Part shown: positions 52,801 through 61,619 of the stretch, piece by piece
How positions within the stretch are numbered: position 1 is the stretch's first letter
How the letters are laid out: each line of letters starts with the position of its first letter
Origin: Anaerovirgula multivorans
GTDB lineage: Bacteria; Bacillota; Clostridia; Peptostreptococcales; Natronincolaceae
Direction of reading: 5' to 3'
Assembly: GCF_900188145.1 (NCBI RefSeq)
Contig: NZ_FZOJ01000010.1
Coordinates: forward strand, 1 to 64,000
DNA length: 64,000 nucleotides
Position numbers and translations under genes: made by a program
Notes under the pieces: model-generated
Databases searched by the model: none
Told to the model about the DNA's origin: nothing
The model's input: the letters and a program-made list of their open reading frames with translations, nothing else

Positions 52801-55793
52801 AGGTTGTTGGGATAGGCTGGAACATAAACCCATAGGGTTTGTCCAACATTGCTTCTGCGATAAACCTGAGCCTCTTGTGTGCCAAAGTATACTTTCACTC
52901 CTTCTACGAAGTCTCTTCCTTCTATTTGCACAATGTTGCCGCCTCTATAATCTCCCAAAGTAGGTGTGATCGAGGTAATCGTAGGCTTTTTCGCTACGTC
53001 TATAAATCTAAACCCTTTAGTTAAAGTATGTTTTCCAAGGTCAGGGTTAAGCACTGTTATATCTAACCATTCATTCATAAAGAAGGGTTTTGAACTATCT
53101 TTGGGATCCGGTACAATCATATAGATGGTTTTATCGTCTATAACAGCTATGTTGGATCCGTAGGTTAAAATAGGATTTCCATTGTCGTCTCTAATGGTCT
53201 CTCCCGTAACTGGATGAACAAAAGCCGTAGCGTTACCTGTTATTGGAGAATAGCTCTTGTTAACATCTTTACCATCTATAAGCACTGTGCTGCCTTTTTT
53301 AAACTCTTCTGTTTGTCCCTGTGAATCTGCTTTGTAAAAACCGCTTCCTTTAATAATAACAAGACTGTCTTTTCCTGCTTCATTGGGAATAACTTTCTCA
53401 ATATATGGACTACTATAGGTACGGATAAACTCAAACGGGTGACTAGCCATACCTCCCGTTGCAGGAATAATGATTTGTAAAAAGGTTTTTCCAGCTCTTC
53501 CATCAGGAGCGTTAAATTGTATGGTTCCTGCTGCTACATTAATAACAGGGTTTTGCACAATCTCTCCGTCTACACTGATAATCATGTTTTGTTGAAAGTT
53601 GCTTCCAGTTACCGTCACTTTTTCTCTGCTGCCTACTGGCACCTTGTCAGGTATTACTGAGGTAATTGTTGGTTCTATACTAGCCTTAGGCAGATATTCA
53701 AAAGCGTTTTGTTTGGTACCAGCAGTTCCTAATTCTCCTGATGCAGTAGGATTTCTTATTATTACATCCGCCGCACCTGTATAATAACCTCTTATGTCAT
53801 CTCCTGGAATTGTAAGTTTGATTCGGGTTCCACTGGTACGGAGCTGACCCTCTACCACATTCCCATTTTGATCTAGAACTGTCATAGATACATAGTTTTC
53901 TGTTCTATCAATCAAGTCACCATTGCTGTTATAACCATAAAAAATATTGTCATCATTTGTATTATCATAGTTCCCATCGGATGTGTCACTATAAAACATA
54001 CCCTTTTCATTAATTACTTTATATCTTCCATTTTTTCCAATAATTATGGTAGGATAGTATGTTTCTCCTCCAACATGTCGAACATTAAAGTTCTGTCCTT
54101 CTATGGTTACTACTATATCTTTGTCATAGGCACCTTGACTTGGTATAATATTGGTGATAACAGGGGTTGTTTCATCGGCAATAAAATTATAATATACGGT
54201 CTCTGCGGCTACAGAGGGTGCCTGTTCCACCACATATTCCAGTTCATTGTCAGGATCAGATCCACTAACCAGTACGGTTTCTGTTCGAACCCTTACAGTG
54301 GCATTACCTGCGGTCCCTACAGCAGCGGTTATGGCAGTCATATCCGTTGTTAAAGGCAAATCCGAAAGTTTAACCGGGTTTCCAGGCAACCCAGAAATCC
54401 CCGTAATTTCTGCTGGCAGTCCAATCGTAAGGGAAATTCTACGTTCAATAAAGTGTGTACTTCCGTCCTTCTCAAATTCGTATTGAATAAATAATAAGTT
54501 TGAATTTTGTGCTGCTTCAGTTTTAAAAGGGGTATGCTTTAAGGTGTCTTTTGTTGCTATTCGTACAGTGACCTCTGTATCTTGATTAATACCCTCTAGG
54601 TTGTGTATCGCTACAGCATTTCTTATGTTAATAAAATCTATATTGTTCCTTCTTCCTACTGGTCCGGATGTAGGCAATGTGCTTATTACCCTCAATCTTG
54701 GATAGTCTGCGGTATAATAATAAAAGGTTTTATTGTGCACATAGATATCTCCAAGATAGTTTTGAATGATAATCTGTTTTGGTCCCTCCACCGCCATCTG
54801 GGGAACAATGACCTCTAAACCCTTTTTGTCTACCCCGTTCTCCGTGTAGGTAAAAGTACCGTCCCTACCTTCAGCAACCACAATATTTCTAGGTGCTTCT
54901 ACCCCACCGATATACACCTTAGTCTGAGGATTAATCAGTTCGTTGTATTTTGGTACTTTTATCCTTACTAAAGTTCCTTGGGTACCCTTCAAGGGGGAGA
55001 TATCTATTTCATCAACCTCTCCAAGATCCAAAGGTCTGATGATACTGATTGCATTTTCCAATCGATACCGCATGGTAACAGTCCCTAAGCTCTTTTCTAG
55101 AATTATTCTCATGTTGTTGCCTATAGGCACACTTGCTTGTCCTGTATCCACAGTTACAGTATTATCTACAACATTATAACTGTTTACCTTGCTGGGGGAT
55201 CCAGTCCCTTGAATCCAAAGAGAATAGTCTGAGAAATTAGAGAAGTTTGTTCCCTCTAATGTCATGATATTACCAGCTTCTTTTATAACATTGGCAGGCC
55301 AATCAGGAGGATCTATCCACTGATTCCCATTATGAATCCTGTTAATGGCGGGAAGGTTCTCACTGGGAATTTTAAAGGTATTCGTAGGTATGTAATCAAC
55401 TTCTACTCCGTCATAAACGATACCAAGCTTAATATCTTTATCTAAAACCTGTCCAAAAAAGCCTGTCAAAGTGGTGATATTCTCCGCCACCAAGTTGCTA
55501 TCGTCCAATACAGTCCATTGGGCTGGACCGATTGTTCGTGCTACTTGATATGGGTCTGGAGATGAATTTATTTCTCTCACTCGGATAGCCTGTATCTGTC
55601 TAACATTGTATCCATTAAAAATAACTCGATAGGAGCTAACTTTTTGGTCATTCACTACACTAACAATTTCTTCTATCTCTATGCTGTCAATACTAGGGGG
55701 TATATCGGCATAACTATACTCCATAAACCCAACTCCTGGTATCAATTGCATTATCATAGCCATTAATAATATAATTGCCATTTTTCTCCGCAT
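49803..55793 (-). CDS. Giant secreted IPT/TIG-domain protein with fibronectin type III domain
   Basis: A 1996-residue protein with a signal peptide (1-29, ending SYA). It is mostly repeated IPT/TIG domains of about 90-110 residues; I count at least nine by their TPxITxxxPxxGxxxGGxxVxIxGxxF signature (e.g. KPTITSITPTLGDYRGGNIV, PKITKLSPNTGNTAGGDRIL, PTISSIDPNKGPISGGTKIT). An FnIII domain follows (about 1690-1785; LVLEAIPGFESTVQLIWSD), then a charged coil and a beta-rich C-terminal part. No SLH or LPXTG is visible, so anchoring is unclear. It probably forms a long stalk or adhesin. The ribosome site is GGAGGG. Confidence 0.85.
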   Translation of the reverse strand: MRRKMAIILLMAMIMQLIPGVGFMEYSYADIPPSIDSIEIEEIVSVVNDQKVSSYRVIFNGYNVRQIQAIRVREINSSPDPYQVARTIGPAQWTVLDDSNLVAENITTLTGFFGQVLDKDIKLGIVYDGVEVDYIPTNTFKIPSENLPAINRIHNGNQWIDPPDWPANVIKEAGNIMTLEGTNFSNFSDYSLWIQGTGSPSKVNSYNVVDNTVTVDTGQASVPIGNNMRIILEKSLGTVTMRYRLENAISIIRPLDLGEVDEIDISPLKGTQGTLVRIKVPKYNELINPQTKVYIGGVEAPRNIVVAEGRDGTFTYTENGVDKKGLEVIVPQMAVEGPKQIIIQNYLGDIYVHNKTFYYYTADYPRLRVISTLPTSGPVGRRNNIDFINIRNAVAIHNLEGINQDTEVTVRIATKDTLKHTPFKTEAAQNSNLLFIQYEFEKDGSTHFIERRISLTIGLPAEITGISGLPGNPVKLSDLPLTTDMTAITAAVGTAGNATVRVRTETVLVSGSDPDNELEYVVEQAPSVAAETVYYNFIADETTPVITNIIPSQGAYDKDIVVTIEGQNFNVRHVGGETYYPTIIIGKNGRYKVINEKGMFYSDTSDGNYDNTNDDNIFYGYNSNGDLIDRTENYVSMTVLDQNGNVVEGQLRTSGTRIKLTIPGDDIRGYYTGAADVIIRNPTASGELGTAGTKQNAFEYLPKASIEPTITSVIPDKVPVGSREKVTVTGSNFQQNMIISVDGEIVQNPVINVAAGTIQFNAPDGRAGKTFLQIIIPATGGMASHPFEFIRTYSSPYIEKVIPNEAGKDSLVIIKGSGFYKADSQGQTEEFKKGSTVLIDGKDVNKSYSPITGNATAFVHPVTGETIRDDNGNPILTYGSNIAVIDDKTIYMIVPDPKDSSKPFFMNEWLDITVLNPDLGKHTLTKGFRFIDVAKKPTITSITPTLGDYRGGNIVQIEGRDFVEGVKVYFGTQEAQVYRRSNVGQTLWVYVPAYPNNLQDNNKAIVPVTVINPDNGSFTKYDGYTYVNPGYTPKITKLSPNTGNTAGGDRILISGENFRSVTGSVYAGGMVKPDVYFGGIKVKPEDVTFVLSPNDTGEGTKTSDMIIVESTPANPAGKVDVTVINYDGATATLKNGFEYVSRKPTITQILPNQGSLLGGGEITIIGKDFVERGLHVVFGNEIGKQDILSGQATVKVGDIIVHYNAFAPDENIKLYYKNFDPQNPDENRLNVFVEGETTRSSSFDLPDDDFQIFRLPWKTIAQEQGEPDKEVWGDEKVKVELNGSELVVTRRLGIVQRVEGSERIVLKIPPAAATGKIKLTVYNHDGTNVSGDFTYTSPYRPPIITQIIPTTDVDGVNVEGIPSEISVANGAPKGGSPLIIEGQNFRAGVKVYIGDKEAEIRSRGLNDDELIITVPEAADGTVGPYLRIMVKNEDGGTGYGDVVPEGSNRRPYYFQYIVEGSSPTISSIDPNKGPISGGTKITIKGNEFKDEDSLGAKKDVRVFIGGIPVAQTDVTYIDYNTLEVKVPKGKLGTQTVEVVNFDYGRAIETDGFTYISEPEITSVNPTKLFTNDTETEVTITGKMFLPGAKVVIGGKVINENDKTDGMVVHGTGIRGVDNEGKNKNVTVVGGILATSVTVENAETLKVKFPEAFDLESSSIIIINPDGGVSKEYDDFKHEIPVPIKPLVLEAIPGFESTVQLIWSDSAPEVLNAADKYEIYAKRSSDSSYSFVGDTQGAEFLVRGLEPSTRYDFMVRALNRYGSALEFAEVRVRTLSPSEDDKLKDKLEELEKADDKLKKEGKEEIVDGVLVKTIGTEQIGTGTSAYTIDFSLSQYNNHNKFVVAIPVSLLSSLNRNITITDGKASFTFSPKNLYTREVIQGASGNLEDAHVQVTFERVTGQEAEGLYSAVERTQRRASGIYSVDFNLQAGKNSSTIRQMLQSGNLSMTFDAKAYPNVDSSKLFVGKYDPSKHEFTRQRNGSAATVQEPAKFMLIADR

Positions 55794-55868
55794 TTTTATC
55801 CCTCCGTCTATCTACCTTTATATTCTTTTATCGGCAAAATTCGCCATAATATTCAGTAGAATATTTTT

Positions 55869-55895
55869 CCATAATTAATTATGGTAATTATACCA
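55869..55895 (-). promoter_or_regulatory. Extended -10 promoter and 16-bp palindrome upstream of the TIG-protein gene
   Basis: Minus-strand TGGTATAAT (complement of 55887-55895) is an extended -10. Right at the expected start is ccataattaattatgg (55869-55884), a perfect 16-bp palindrome, possibly a regulator site. The leader to the ATG is about 85 nt. Confidence 0.55.
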
Positions 55896-56062
55896 TATAT
55901 TTCTTATATTTCCTTCCTTTCTATTTTAATTGTAATAAAAATGAAAAATATGTAGCAATAGGTCGTAAGTAGTGAAGGTAAGTAATGGAAAAAAAGCTAT
56001 AGTTTTCTTGGCTTTTCTCCGATATAATTATATAGAAGATAATAAAGAAGGGAGTACTGTCA

Positions 56063-58480
56063 ATGAAGCGAAAAATATGTCTTTTGTTAAGTGTGCTTTT
56101 CATCCTCCTGGCCTTTCAACCTTTTGTCTATGGACAGAGTTATCGTAGAAATATTACAGGAGAATTTAGCAATATACAACTTAACATAAATAATACTTCC
56201 ATACCACTGGTTCGGGAGCCCTTTATTTATGAAGGGGAGGTTTATGTACCGATTAAAGACCTATCCCAATGGCTCTATCTCAATAGCCAGTATGATGCCA
56301 CAAATAATATAGTCAAGATTAGTACTGGCGATATATTGCAGGACGCCAATGCTAGGACTTTAGCAGGAAATTTACTGCAGAAGGATTATGAAATCCAAGT
56401 TTTAAACCAACAGCTGCAGGAGAAAGATGAGGTTCTAAATGGGGAGACAGGGCTTCCCTATAAGAAAATAGACTCTGTAAAGGAAATGGAAACCTATCTA
56501 CAGGATTATTTTGGGAAGTTCTATGGAATTTCTATGACCATAGATTTCCGTCACGATAGTAGTTATCGTTATCGTCTCTATATTACTCTCCCCAGTGGAG
56601 ACAGTAGTTACTTTAATGATCTCTCCAGAAGAGTAGTTGAGAAATGGTTAGATGATATTTTATATACTGTAAGACATCTCTATGATGATAGCGCTCGTAT
56701 CGATGGTTATATCCGCGATAATGCTTCTCCCTACAGAACCCATGTTTCCTTTGATACCAGCGGAGATCGTCTCAACTATAGTTTTGATTCCTCTACCTCC
56801 AGCAGTAACCGCAGTAATAGCAATCGTATCGATATAGATGAAGCGAGATTGGAGAAGCATTTAAAAAAGAATCTACCTACCTACAGCAGTGTAGACTTTG
56901 ACTATAAAGTAAATGCCAATCGCCACGATATTGATTTGATTGTATATTTTGATGATGAAAACTTCTATGACTGGAGCACTACTACCCAGCGAAACTATTT
57001 GGATCGCCTAGAAAGAGTGCTTCGAAGTTACGATGGACCAATAGATGCTTATGGTAAGATTATTAACAGCGATACCGAAGAAGAGGTTGTTCTTTTTGAT
57101 TTTTTAGATAACAAAACAGATGATGATTATACCTCTAAAAGGCCCTCCTCTACCATAAAGACAGAGACCAAGGTGGTGGAACAAAATCCAGTGGTGAAGC
57201 GAACTGTTGCCGCTTGGTTTAGCCATGCTGGTCTAGAAATTGACGGCACTTCCTTTACTATGTTAAAGGAGCCCTTTATGGTTGATGAAGAGATCTATAT
57301 GCCTATCACAGATTTAGGAGATGCTCTCTATTGGGTATTTGAATATCTTCCAGAGGAAAGCCTCCTGAAGATAACTGATAGCAATTTCGCTAGTAAAAAT
57401 TACTTAGCCTTTGGAGGAAATCTCTTAGACCAAAGAGATGAAACAAAGACAAAGCTTGAAAAAGATTTGGAGATCAAAAAGGAAGAAATGGAAAGAAATC
57501 AAAAGGCAGCTTATCCTTATAGAAATATTCTTTCCATATCTAAAATGCAAGGCTACTTAAGAGATTATTTTGAGGACTTTGAGGGAATTGAGATGAATAT
57601 TTCTCTCAGCCATTCTAGGGACAGTAGCTATCGCCTCAGTATTACCTATCCAAGTAAAGTCTTTGATGATTTTGATGGTATTAAGAGAAGTACTATAGAA
57701 AATTGGATAGAGGACATGTTTGATGCTATAAAAGAGTTGTATGATCCCTATGCTGACATCAGCGGTTCTATCCGTAACACACCTTCCAGTAAGGATTATA
57801 CTTATATTCTTTTTGATACAATAGATGGCAAGCTTGACTTTGATTTTGAGGATCATGGTGATCAAGGCAGCTCCTCTCAAAAGGTTGATACAGCAAAACT
57901 AGAAAAGGCATTGGATAAACATCTGTATCGTTTTAGAAGTGTCAGCTTCCGCTATGAGGTAGTGGCAAACCGCAAGGATGTTGATTTAACGATCACTTGT
58001 AATACTGATATCTTCTATCGATGGGATTTAGAGGATAAGATGGATTATCTAAAAGATCTTAAGGAGGAAATCTATGATGTCTATGATGGTATCTCTGTCA
58101 ATGGCAGAATCCTAAATACAGGTAAAACCAATGAAATCTTCCGCTTTAGTATAGAGAAGGGCAATATTCGTTCCTATGATTTACTACAGGATATGGAAAA
58201 GTACTTAAATAAAAATTATGGAACCTTTGATAGTAGTTTCGATTTCACTTATAAGCTCTCTGAAAAAAGCAACCGCCTTGATGTGAAACTAGAGGGAGAT
58301 TTCTTCCAAGAAGAAAACAAATGGCGAGATATCGCTGAAGATGATAGTCGCCTCCAAGATTTTGAAGACTTCGTTGTAGACGCGTTGAAGTACGTTTCTG
58401 AATTCTTCGAGGCAGATGTGTCAGGAGAAGCAGTGGACAAAGCCTATAGCACGCTAACAATTAAAACCAAAACTTACTAA
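56063..58480 (+). CDS. Secreted protein with two tandem stalk-domain units
   Basis: An 805-residue protein with a signal peptide (1-24, ending FVYG). It is two copies of one unit: a copper-amine-oxidase stalk domain (SIPLVREPFIYEGEVYVPIK at about 50 and FTMLKEPFMVDEEIYMPITD at about 400), each followed by a helix-sheet domain. The two units align over about 350 residues (YLQDYFGKFYGISMTI against YLRDYFEDFEGIEMNI). It is the first gene on the plus strand and diverges from the TIG gene. The start follows AAGGGAG. Function unknown; the duplication is recent enough to see by eye. Confidence 0.8.
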   Translation: MKRKICLLLSVLFILLAFQPFVYGQSYRRNITGEFSNIQLNINNTSIPLVREPFIYEGEVYVPIKDLSQWLYLNSQYDATNNIVKISTGDILQDANARTLAGNLLQKDYEIQVLNQQLQEKDEVLNGETGLPYKKIDSVKEMETYLQDYFGKFYGISMTIDFRHDSSYRYRLYITLPSGDSSYFNDLSRRVVEKWLDDILYTVRHLYDDSARIDGYIRDNASPYRTHVSFDTSGDRLNYSFDSSTSSSNRSNSNRIDIDEARLEKHLKKNLPTYSSVDFDYKVNANRHDIDLIVYFDDENFYDWSTTTQRNYLDRLERVLRSYDGPIDAYGKIINSDTEEEVVLFDFLDNKTDDDYTSKRPSSTIKTETKVVEQNPVVKRTVAAWFSHAGLEIDGTSFTMLKEPFMVDEEIYMPITDLGDALYWVFEYLPEESLLKITDSNFASKNYLAFGGNLLDQRDETKTKLEKDLEIKKEEMERNQKAAYPYRNILSISKMQGYLRDYFEDFEGIEMNISLSHSRDSSYRLSITYPSKVFDDFDGIKRSTIENWIEDMFDAIKELYDPYADISGSIRNTPSSKDYTYILFDTIDGKLDFDFEDHGDQGSSSQKVDTAKLEKALDKHLYRFRSVSFRYEVVANRKDVDLTITCNTDIFYRWDLEDKMDYLKDLKEEIYDVYDGISVNGRILNTGKTNEIFRFSIEKGNIRSYDLLQDMEKYLNKNYGTFDSSFDFTYKLSEKSNRLDVKLEGDFFQEENKWRDIAEDDSRLQDFEDFVVDALKYVSEFFEADVSGEAVDKAYSTLTIKTKTY

Positions 58481-58495
58481 ATTTTCTTCCTTATA

Positions 58496-58531
58496 AAAGC
58501 CCTGCAGGAGATCTCCTGCAGGGCTTTCCTT
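58496..58531 (+). terminator. Strong intrinsic terminator after the stalk-repeat gene
   Basis: aaagccctgcaggaga (58496-58511) and tctcctgcagggcttt (58512-58527) are a perfect 32-bp palindrome, followed by ccttct. It ends the surface-protein transcript 16 bp past the stop. The T-run is inside the stem end. Confidence 0.85.
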
Positions 58532-58671
58532 CTGAAATAAAGAGATTTGTGGAACAAAAAACCTGTCCTTTTATGGCTGGTCCGTGATTTTTTATGTATA
58601 ACTTGTCCCCTCTTTTAATATATTTATATACCACGATTAAAAATGTTCATGTCAATTTTAGTCGTTTTTTT

Positions 58672-58679
58672 GGTATAAT
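58672..58679 (+). promoter_or_regulatory. Extended -10 promoter of the sigma-54 activator
   Basis: TGGTATAAT (with the TG at 58671-58672) lies 32 bp before the activator ATG. No good -35 is visible 17 bp upstream, which fits an extended -10 promoter. Confidence 0.5.
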
Positions 58680-58710
58680 TGTAGATAAGTTTATTTTGGG
58701 GAGGAGTTTT

Positions 58711-60132
58711 ATGAGAAAAAATCCGAAAAGCTTTTTAGAGGAAATGGAGTATATGGATGGTATATCTATTGTCGATACTTCTGGAACCATTTTATTCTCT
58801 GTAAAATTCAATCCAGCATTTAACCCTGGTGTTATAGAGGAGAACTTTATCATCGGCAAAAAAATATATGATGTTTTTAAAAACATAGACTATAGCAACA
58901 GTACTTTAGTAAAATCGATGGAATTAGGGATTCCTGTTTATAAGAAAAGACAAAAAATCATTAACTACACAGGCGAAACCATCCATACCATGAACATTTC
59001 TCTTCCTATTCGTTCTAATAGCATGATTATGGGTGCCATCGAGCTTTCTCGAGATATTACAAAATATAAGGAGCAGAATCAAAGTCATCATGAAGTTAAG
59101 ATTGATAGTAATTTTTTTAAAGATAGAAACATTATTGAAAAGCATTTTATGCCTCATCAGGCCCGTTTTACTTTAGATGATATTCTTTCAGATCATAGCT
59201 CGATTAAAGAAATTAAATATCTTATTAAGAAAATCGCTAATAGTACCTCTCCTGTTTTCATCCACGGGGAGACTGGTACAGGGAAGGAGCTTTTCGCCCA
59301 TGCTCTACATAATGAAAGTCAATTTGCAAAGGGTCCTTTTGTTGCACAAAACTGTGCTGCCATTCCTGATAATTTGTTGGAAAGCCTTTTATTTGGAACA
59401 ACAAAAGGAAGTTTTACAGGAGCCTATGATACCCCTGGTTTATTTGAGTTGGCCGAAGGAGGCACCTTATTTTTAGACGAAATTAATTCTATGCCCATTC
59501 ACTTACAAGGGAAACTTCTTCGAGTACTTCAAGATGGTTATGTCAGACGGCTAGGAGATAAAAAAGAGCGAAAATCCAATGTGCGACTCCTATCAGCTTC
59601 TAATGATTGTCCAAAAAAGTGTGTGGAAGAAGGTAGATTGAGACAAGATATCTATTATCGTCTCTGTGTCATTGATTTTAAGATTCCACCTCTTCGGGAA
59701 AGAAAACAAGACATCCCCTTACTTCTCAATTTTTTTATTCATAAGTATAATAAACAATTGAATAAAAATATTAAAAGTGTATCAAAGGAGACTTGTAAAG
59801 TTTTTGATAAATACCATTGGCCTGGTAATGTAAGGGAACTGGAGCATCTCATTGAGCATGCCATGAATATCCTTGATGAATCCGATACCACCATCGATCT
59901 TCATCATGTTCAACATCGTATGAACTTAGGGCTTCAACAGCAGGAAAGAAAACTAGATACGGATTTGGTTCCTTTGAAGGATGCAGTAGGTGAACTGGAG
60001 ACAAGCTTGATTTCCGATGCAATAAGAAGAACTGGAGGTAATGTATCAGAGGCCGCTCGATTGTTAAAAATTCCCCGCCAAACTCTGCAGAAAAAAATTG
60101 TTAAATACAATATATCGCCAGATGTGCCCTAA
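58711..60132 (+). CDS. Sigma-54-dependent activator with PAS domain (RocR-like)
   Basis: 473 residues in three parts. A PAS sensor (about 15-120) is followed by the AAA+ core (about 155-395): Walker A GETGTGKE (186-193), sigma-54-contact loop GSFTGA (233-238, Ser for the usual Ala), Walker B GTLFLDE (251-257) and the arginine-finger region RQDIYYRL. The Fis-type HTH closes the protein (GGNVSEAARLLKIPRQTLQK). The closest class known to me is RocR-like regulators of amino-acid breakdown. The start is the ATG at 58711 behind GGGGAGGAG. The next gene has a sigma-54 promoter, so it is the likely target. Confidence 0.9.
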   Translation: MRKNPKSFLEEMEYMDGISIVDTSGTILFSVKFNPAFNPGVIEENFIIGKKIYDVFKNIDYSNSTLVKSMELGIPVYKKRQKIINYTGETIHTMNISLPIRSNSMIMGAIELSRDITKYKEQNQSHHEVKIDSNFFKDRNIIEKHFMPHQARFTLDDILSDHSSIKEIKYLIKKIANSTSPVFIHGETGTGKELFAHALHNESQFAKGPFVAQNCAAIPDNLLESLLFGTTKGSFTGAYDTPGLFELAEGGTLFLDEINSMPIHLQGKLLRVLQDGYVRRLGDKKERKSNVRLLSASNDCPKKCVEEGRLRQDIYYRLCVIDFKIPPLRERKQDIPLLLNFFIHKYNKQLNKNIKSVSKETCKVFDKYHWPGNVRELEHLIEHAMNILDESDTTIDLHHVQHRMNLGLQQQERKLDTDLVPLKDAVGELETSLISDAIRRTGGNVSEAARLLKIPRQTLQKKIVKYNISPDVP

Positions 60133-60197
60133 TATTAACATCTTTTGCCCTAAAGTTAACAAATTCTAGTGTATTTCCTTTCAATATGCTAGAATTT
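60125..60197 (+). promoter_or_regulatory. Tandem direct repeats and an inverted repeat: likely activator binding sites
   Basis: tgccctaatattaaca (60125-60140) and tgccctaaagttaaca (60146-60161) match at 14 of 16 positions and are 21 bp (two helical turns) apart. Just downstream, aaattctag (60161-60169) and ctagaattt (60189-60197) form a 9-bp inverted repeat. They lie about 130-200 bp before the sigma-54 promoter, the usual distance for upstream activator sites. The first repeat overlaps the end of the activator gene. Confidence 0.6.
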
Positions 60198-60324
60198 TTA
60201 CTTTTTATTCTTGTCATTTTTTAAACCAACTTCTTTTTAATCTATTGATTACCTACTTATACCCCTTTACATCCATAAAATTCTACTTTTTATCCTTATT
60301 CTCCGTTGCTTTTGTCTGAAAATT

Positions 60325-60342
60325 TTGGCATAAGACTTGCTA
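60325..60342 (+). promoter_or_regulatory. Sigma-54 (-24/-12) promoter of the amino-acid catabolism operon
   Basis: TTGGCA-TAAGAC-TTGCTA gives the invariant GG at 60327-60328 and GC at 60339-60340, exactly 12 bp apart, close to the consensus TGGCAC-N5-TTGCW. It is 49 bp upstream of the TTG start, and the activator gene precedes it. Confidence 0.88.
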
Positions 60343-60390
60343 TTATATAAGATTAGCAACGATTTATACAAGAGACAGGAGGTTGTTCAA

Positions 60391-61548
60391 TTGATTATAG
60401 GGGTATTAAAGGAAGTTAAAACAGGAGAATCAAGGGTAATTTTAACGCCTATTGAAGTGTCCGAGCTGTGCAATAATGGGCATAATGTTCTAGTCCAAAG
60501 CAATGCAGGCTACAATGCTGGATTTTTAGATGAGGATTATGAAAGAGCAGGAGCTAAAATCAGAAAAACTATGAAGGAAATTTATTTTGAAAGTGATTTG
60601 GTGGCAAAGGTAAAGGAGATCACACCTAAGGAGTATCCTCTACTAAGAGAAAATCAAATTATTTTTGCTTGCATTCATCCTGCTGCTAATACTGAAGAAG
60701 TGGAAGCTTTGTTAGAGAAGAAAGTAATCGCCTTTACTGCCGAGGATACCCATCGCTATGGATCTCCCAACTGCGAAATAGCAGGTAAGCTCGGAGCTCT
60801 GATGGGAGTTCATTATCTTTTAAGTATTTATGGAGGGTCTGGCAAGCTGATTTGTGGTATCGGTGGTGCTGCCGGAGCCAACGTTTTGGTTTTGGGGGCT
60901 GGGATTGTAGGAAAAGCCGCGACGGATATTGTGGCTTCCTTAGGGGCCAATGTTACATTAATGGATATCAACATTGGGGTTTTAAGAAACTGTAAAGAGC
61001 TGTTCCCTAAAAATGTAAATACAGTCTTCTCTAATCAAAAAAATATCCAGAATCTTCTTCCTTCCATAGATTTAGTGATTAATTGTGTAAAGTGGCCTAA
61101 GCATCGGAAGGATCACCTTATTACAAAGGATATGTTAAAGCTTATGAGACGTGGTTCTGTCATCGTAGATGTCAGTGCCGATGTAGGGGGGGCCATTGAA
61201 ACCTATAGAGCTACTACCCACGAAAACCCTATTTATGAAATCAACGGTGTTCTTCACTACGGTGTTGATAATATCCCAGGAGCTGTTCCCTATACTGCTT
61301 CCACTGCCTACGGTGCATCCATCCTTAAACATATTGAAGCTTTGGCTGATAGAGGGGTTGTGGAGGCCTGTAAAAAAGATGGTTATTTAAGAAGAAGCTT
61401 AACGGTTTATAAAGGGATATTGACCCACGAAGAAACCAGCGTTATCCAAAACAGGCCCTGGACTACTCCCGAAGAAGCATTATCTCTGACGGATTTTAAA
61501 CATTTTGATATGGCCCCAAAGGCCACTTCAACATCTGCTTTAGATTAA
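60391..61548 (+). CDS. Alanine-dehydrogenase-family enzyme (substrate uncertain)
   Basis: A 385-residue NAD-dependent enzyme of the AlaDH/PNT family. It keeps R15 (ESRVILTP), K75 in KVKE and H96 (CIHPAAN). It also has the NAD fold GAGIVG (169-174) and D264 in SADVGGAIE, where alanine dehydrogenases usually have (I)DQGG. The late motif reads VDNIPGAVP instead of VANMPGAVP. These changes around the substrate pocket suggest a different amino-acid substrate. The start is TTG at 60391 after AGGAGG; a longer frame would contain the sigma-54 promoter. It is co-transcribed with the NhaC-type gene 71 bp downstream. Confidence 0.82.
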   Translation: MIIGVLKEVKTGESRVILTPIEVSELCNNGHNVLVQSNAGYNAGFLDEDYERAGAKIRKTMKEIYFESDLVAKVKEITPKEYPLLRENQIIFACIHPAANTEEVEALLEKKVIAFTAEDTHRYGSPNCEIAGKLGALMGVHYLLSIYGGSGKLICGIGGAAGANVLVLGAGIVGKAATDIVASLGANVTLMDINIGVLRNCKELFPKNVNTVFSNQKNIQNLLPSIDLVINCVKWPKHRKDHLITKDMLKLMRRGSVIVDVSADVGGAIETYRATTHENPIYEINGVLHYGVDNIPGAVPYTASTAYGASILKHIEALADRGVVEACKKDGYLRRSLTVYKGILTHEETSVIQNRPWTTPEEALSLTDFKHFDMAPKATSTSALD

Positions 61549-61619
61549 TATCTATCTTTTAAGTTATTGCATTAAGTATATCATCAAGAAATTATTATAT
61601 TAAAAGGAGGAAATGAGAA

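Noticed and set aside
58496-58527. The perfect 32-bp palindrome as an operator or att site
   Set aside because: Its position 16 bp past a stop codon, GC-rich stem and A/T-rich arm ends fit an intrinsic terminator.
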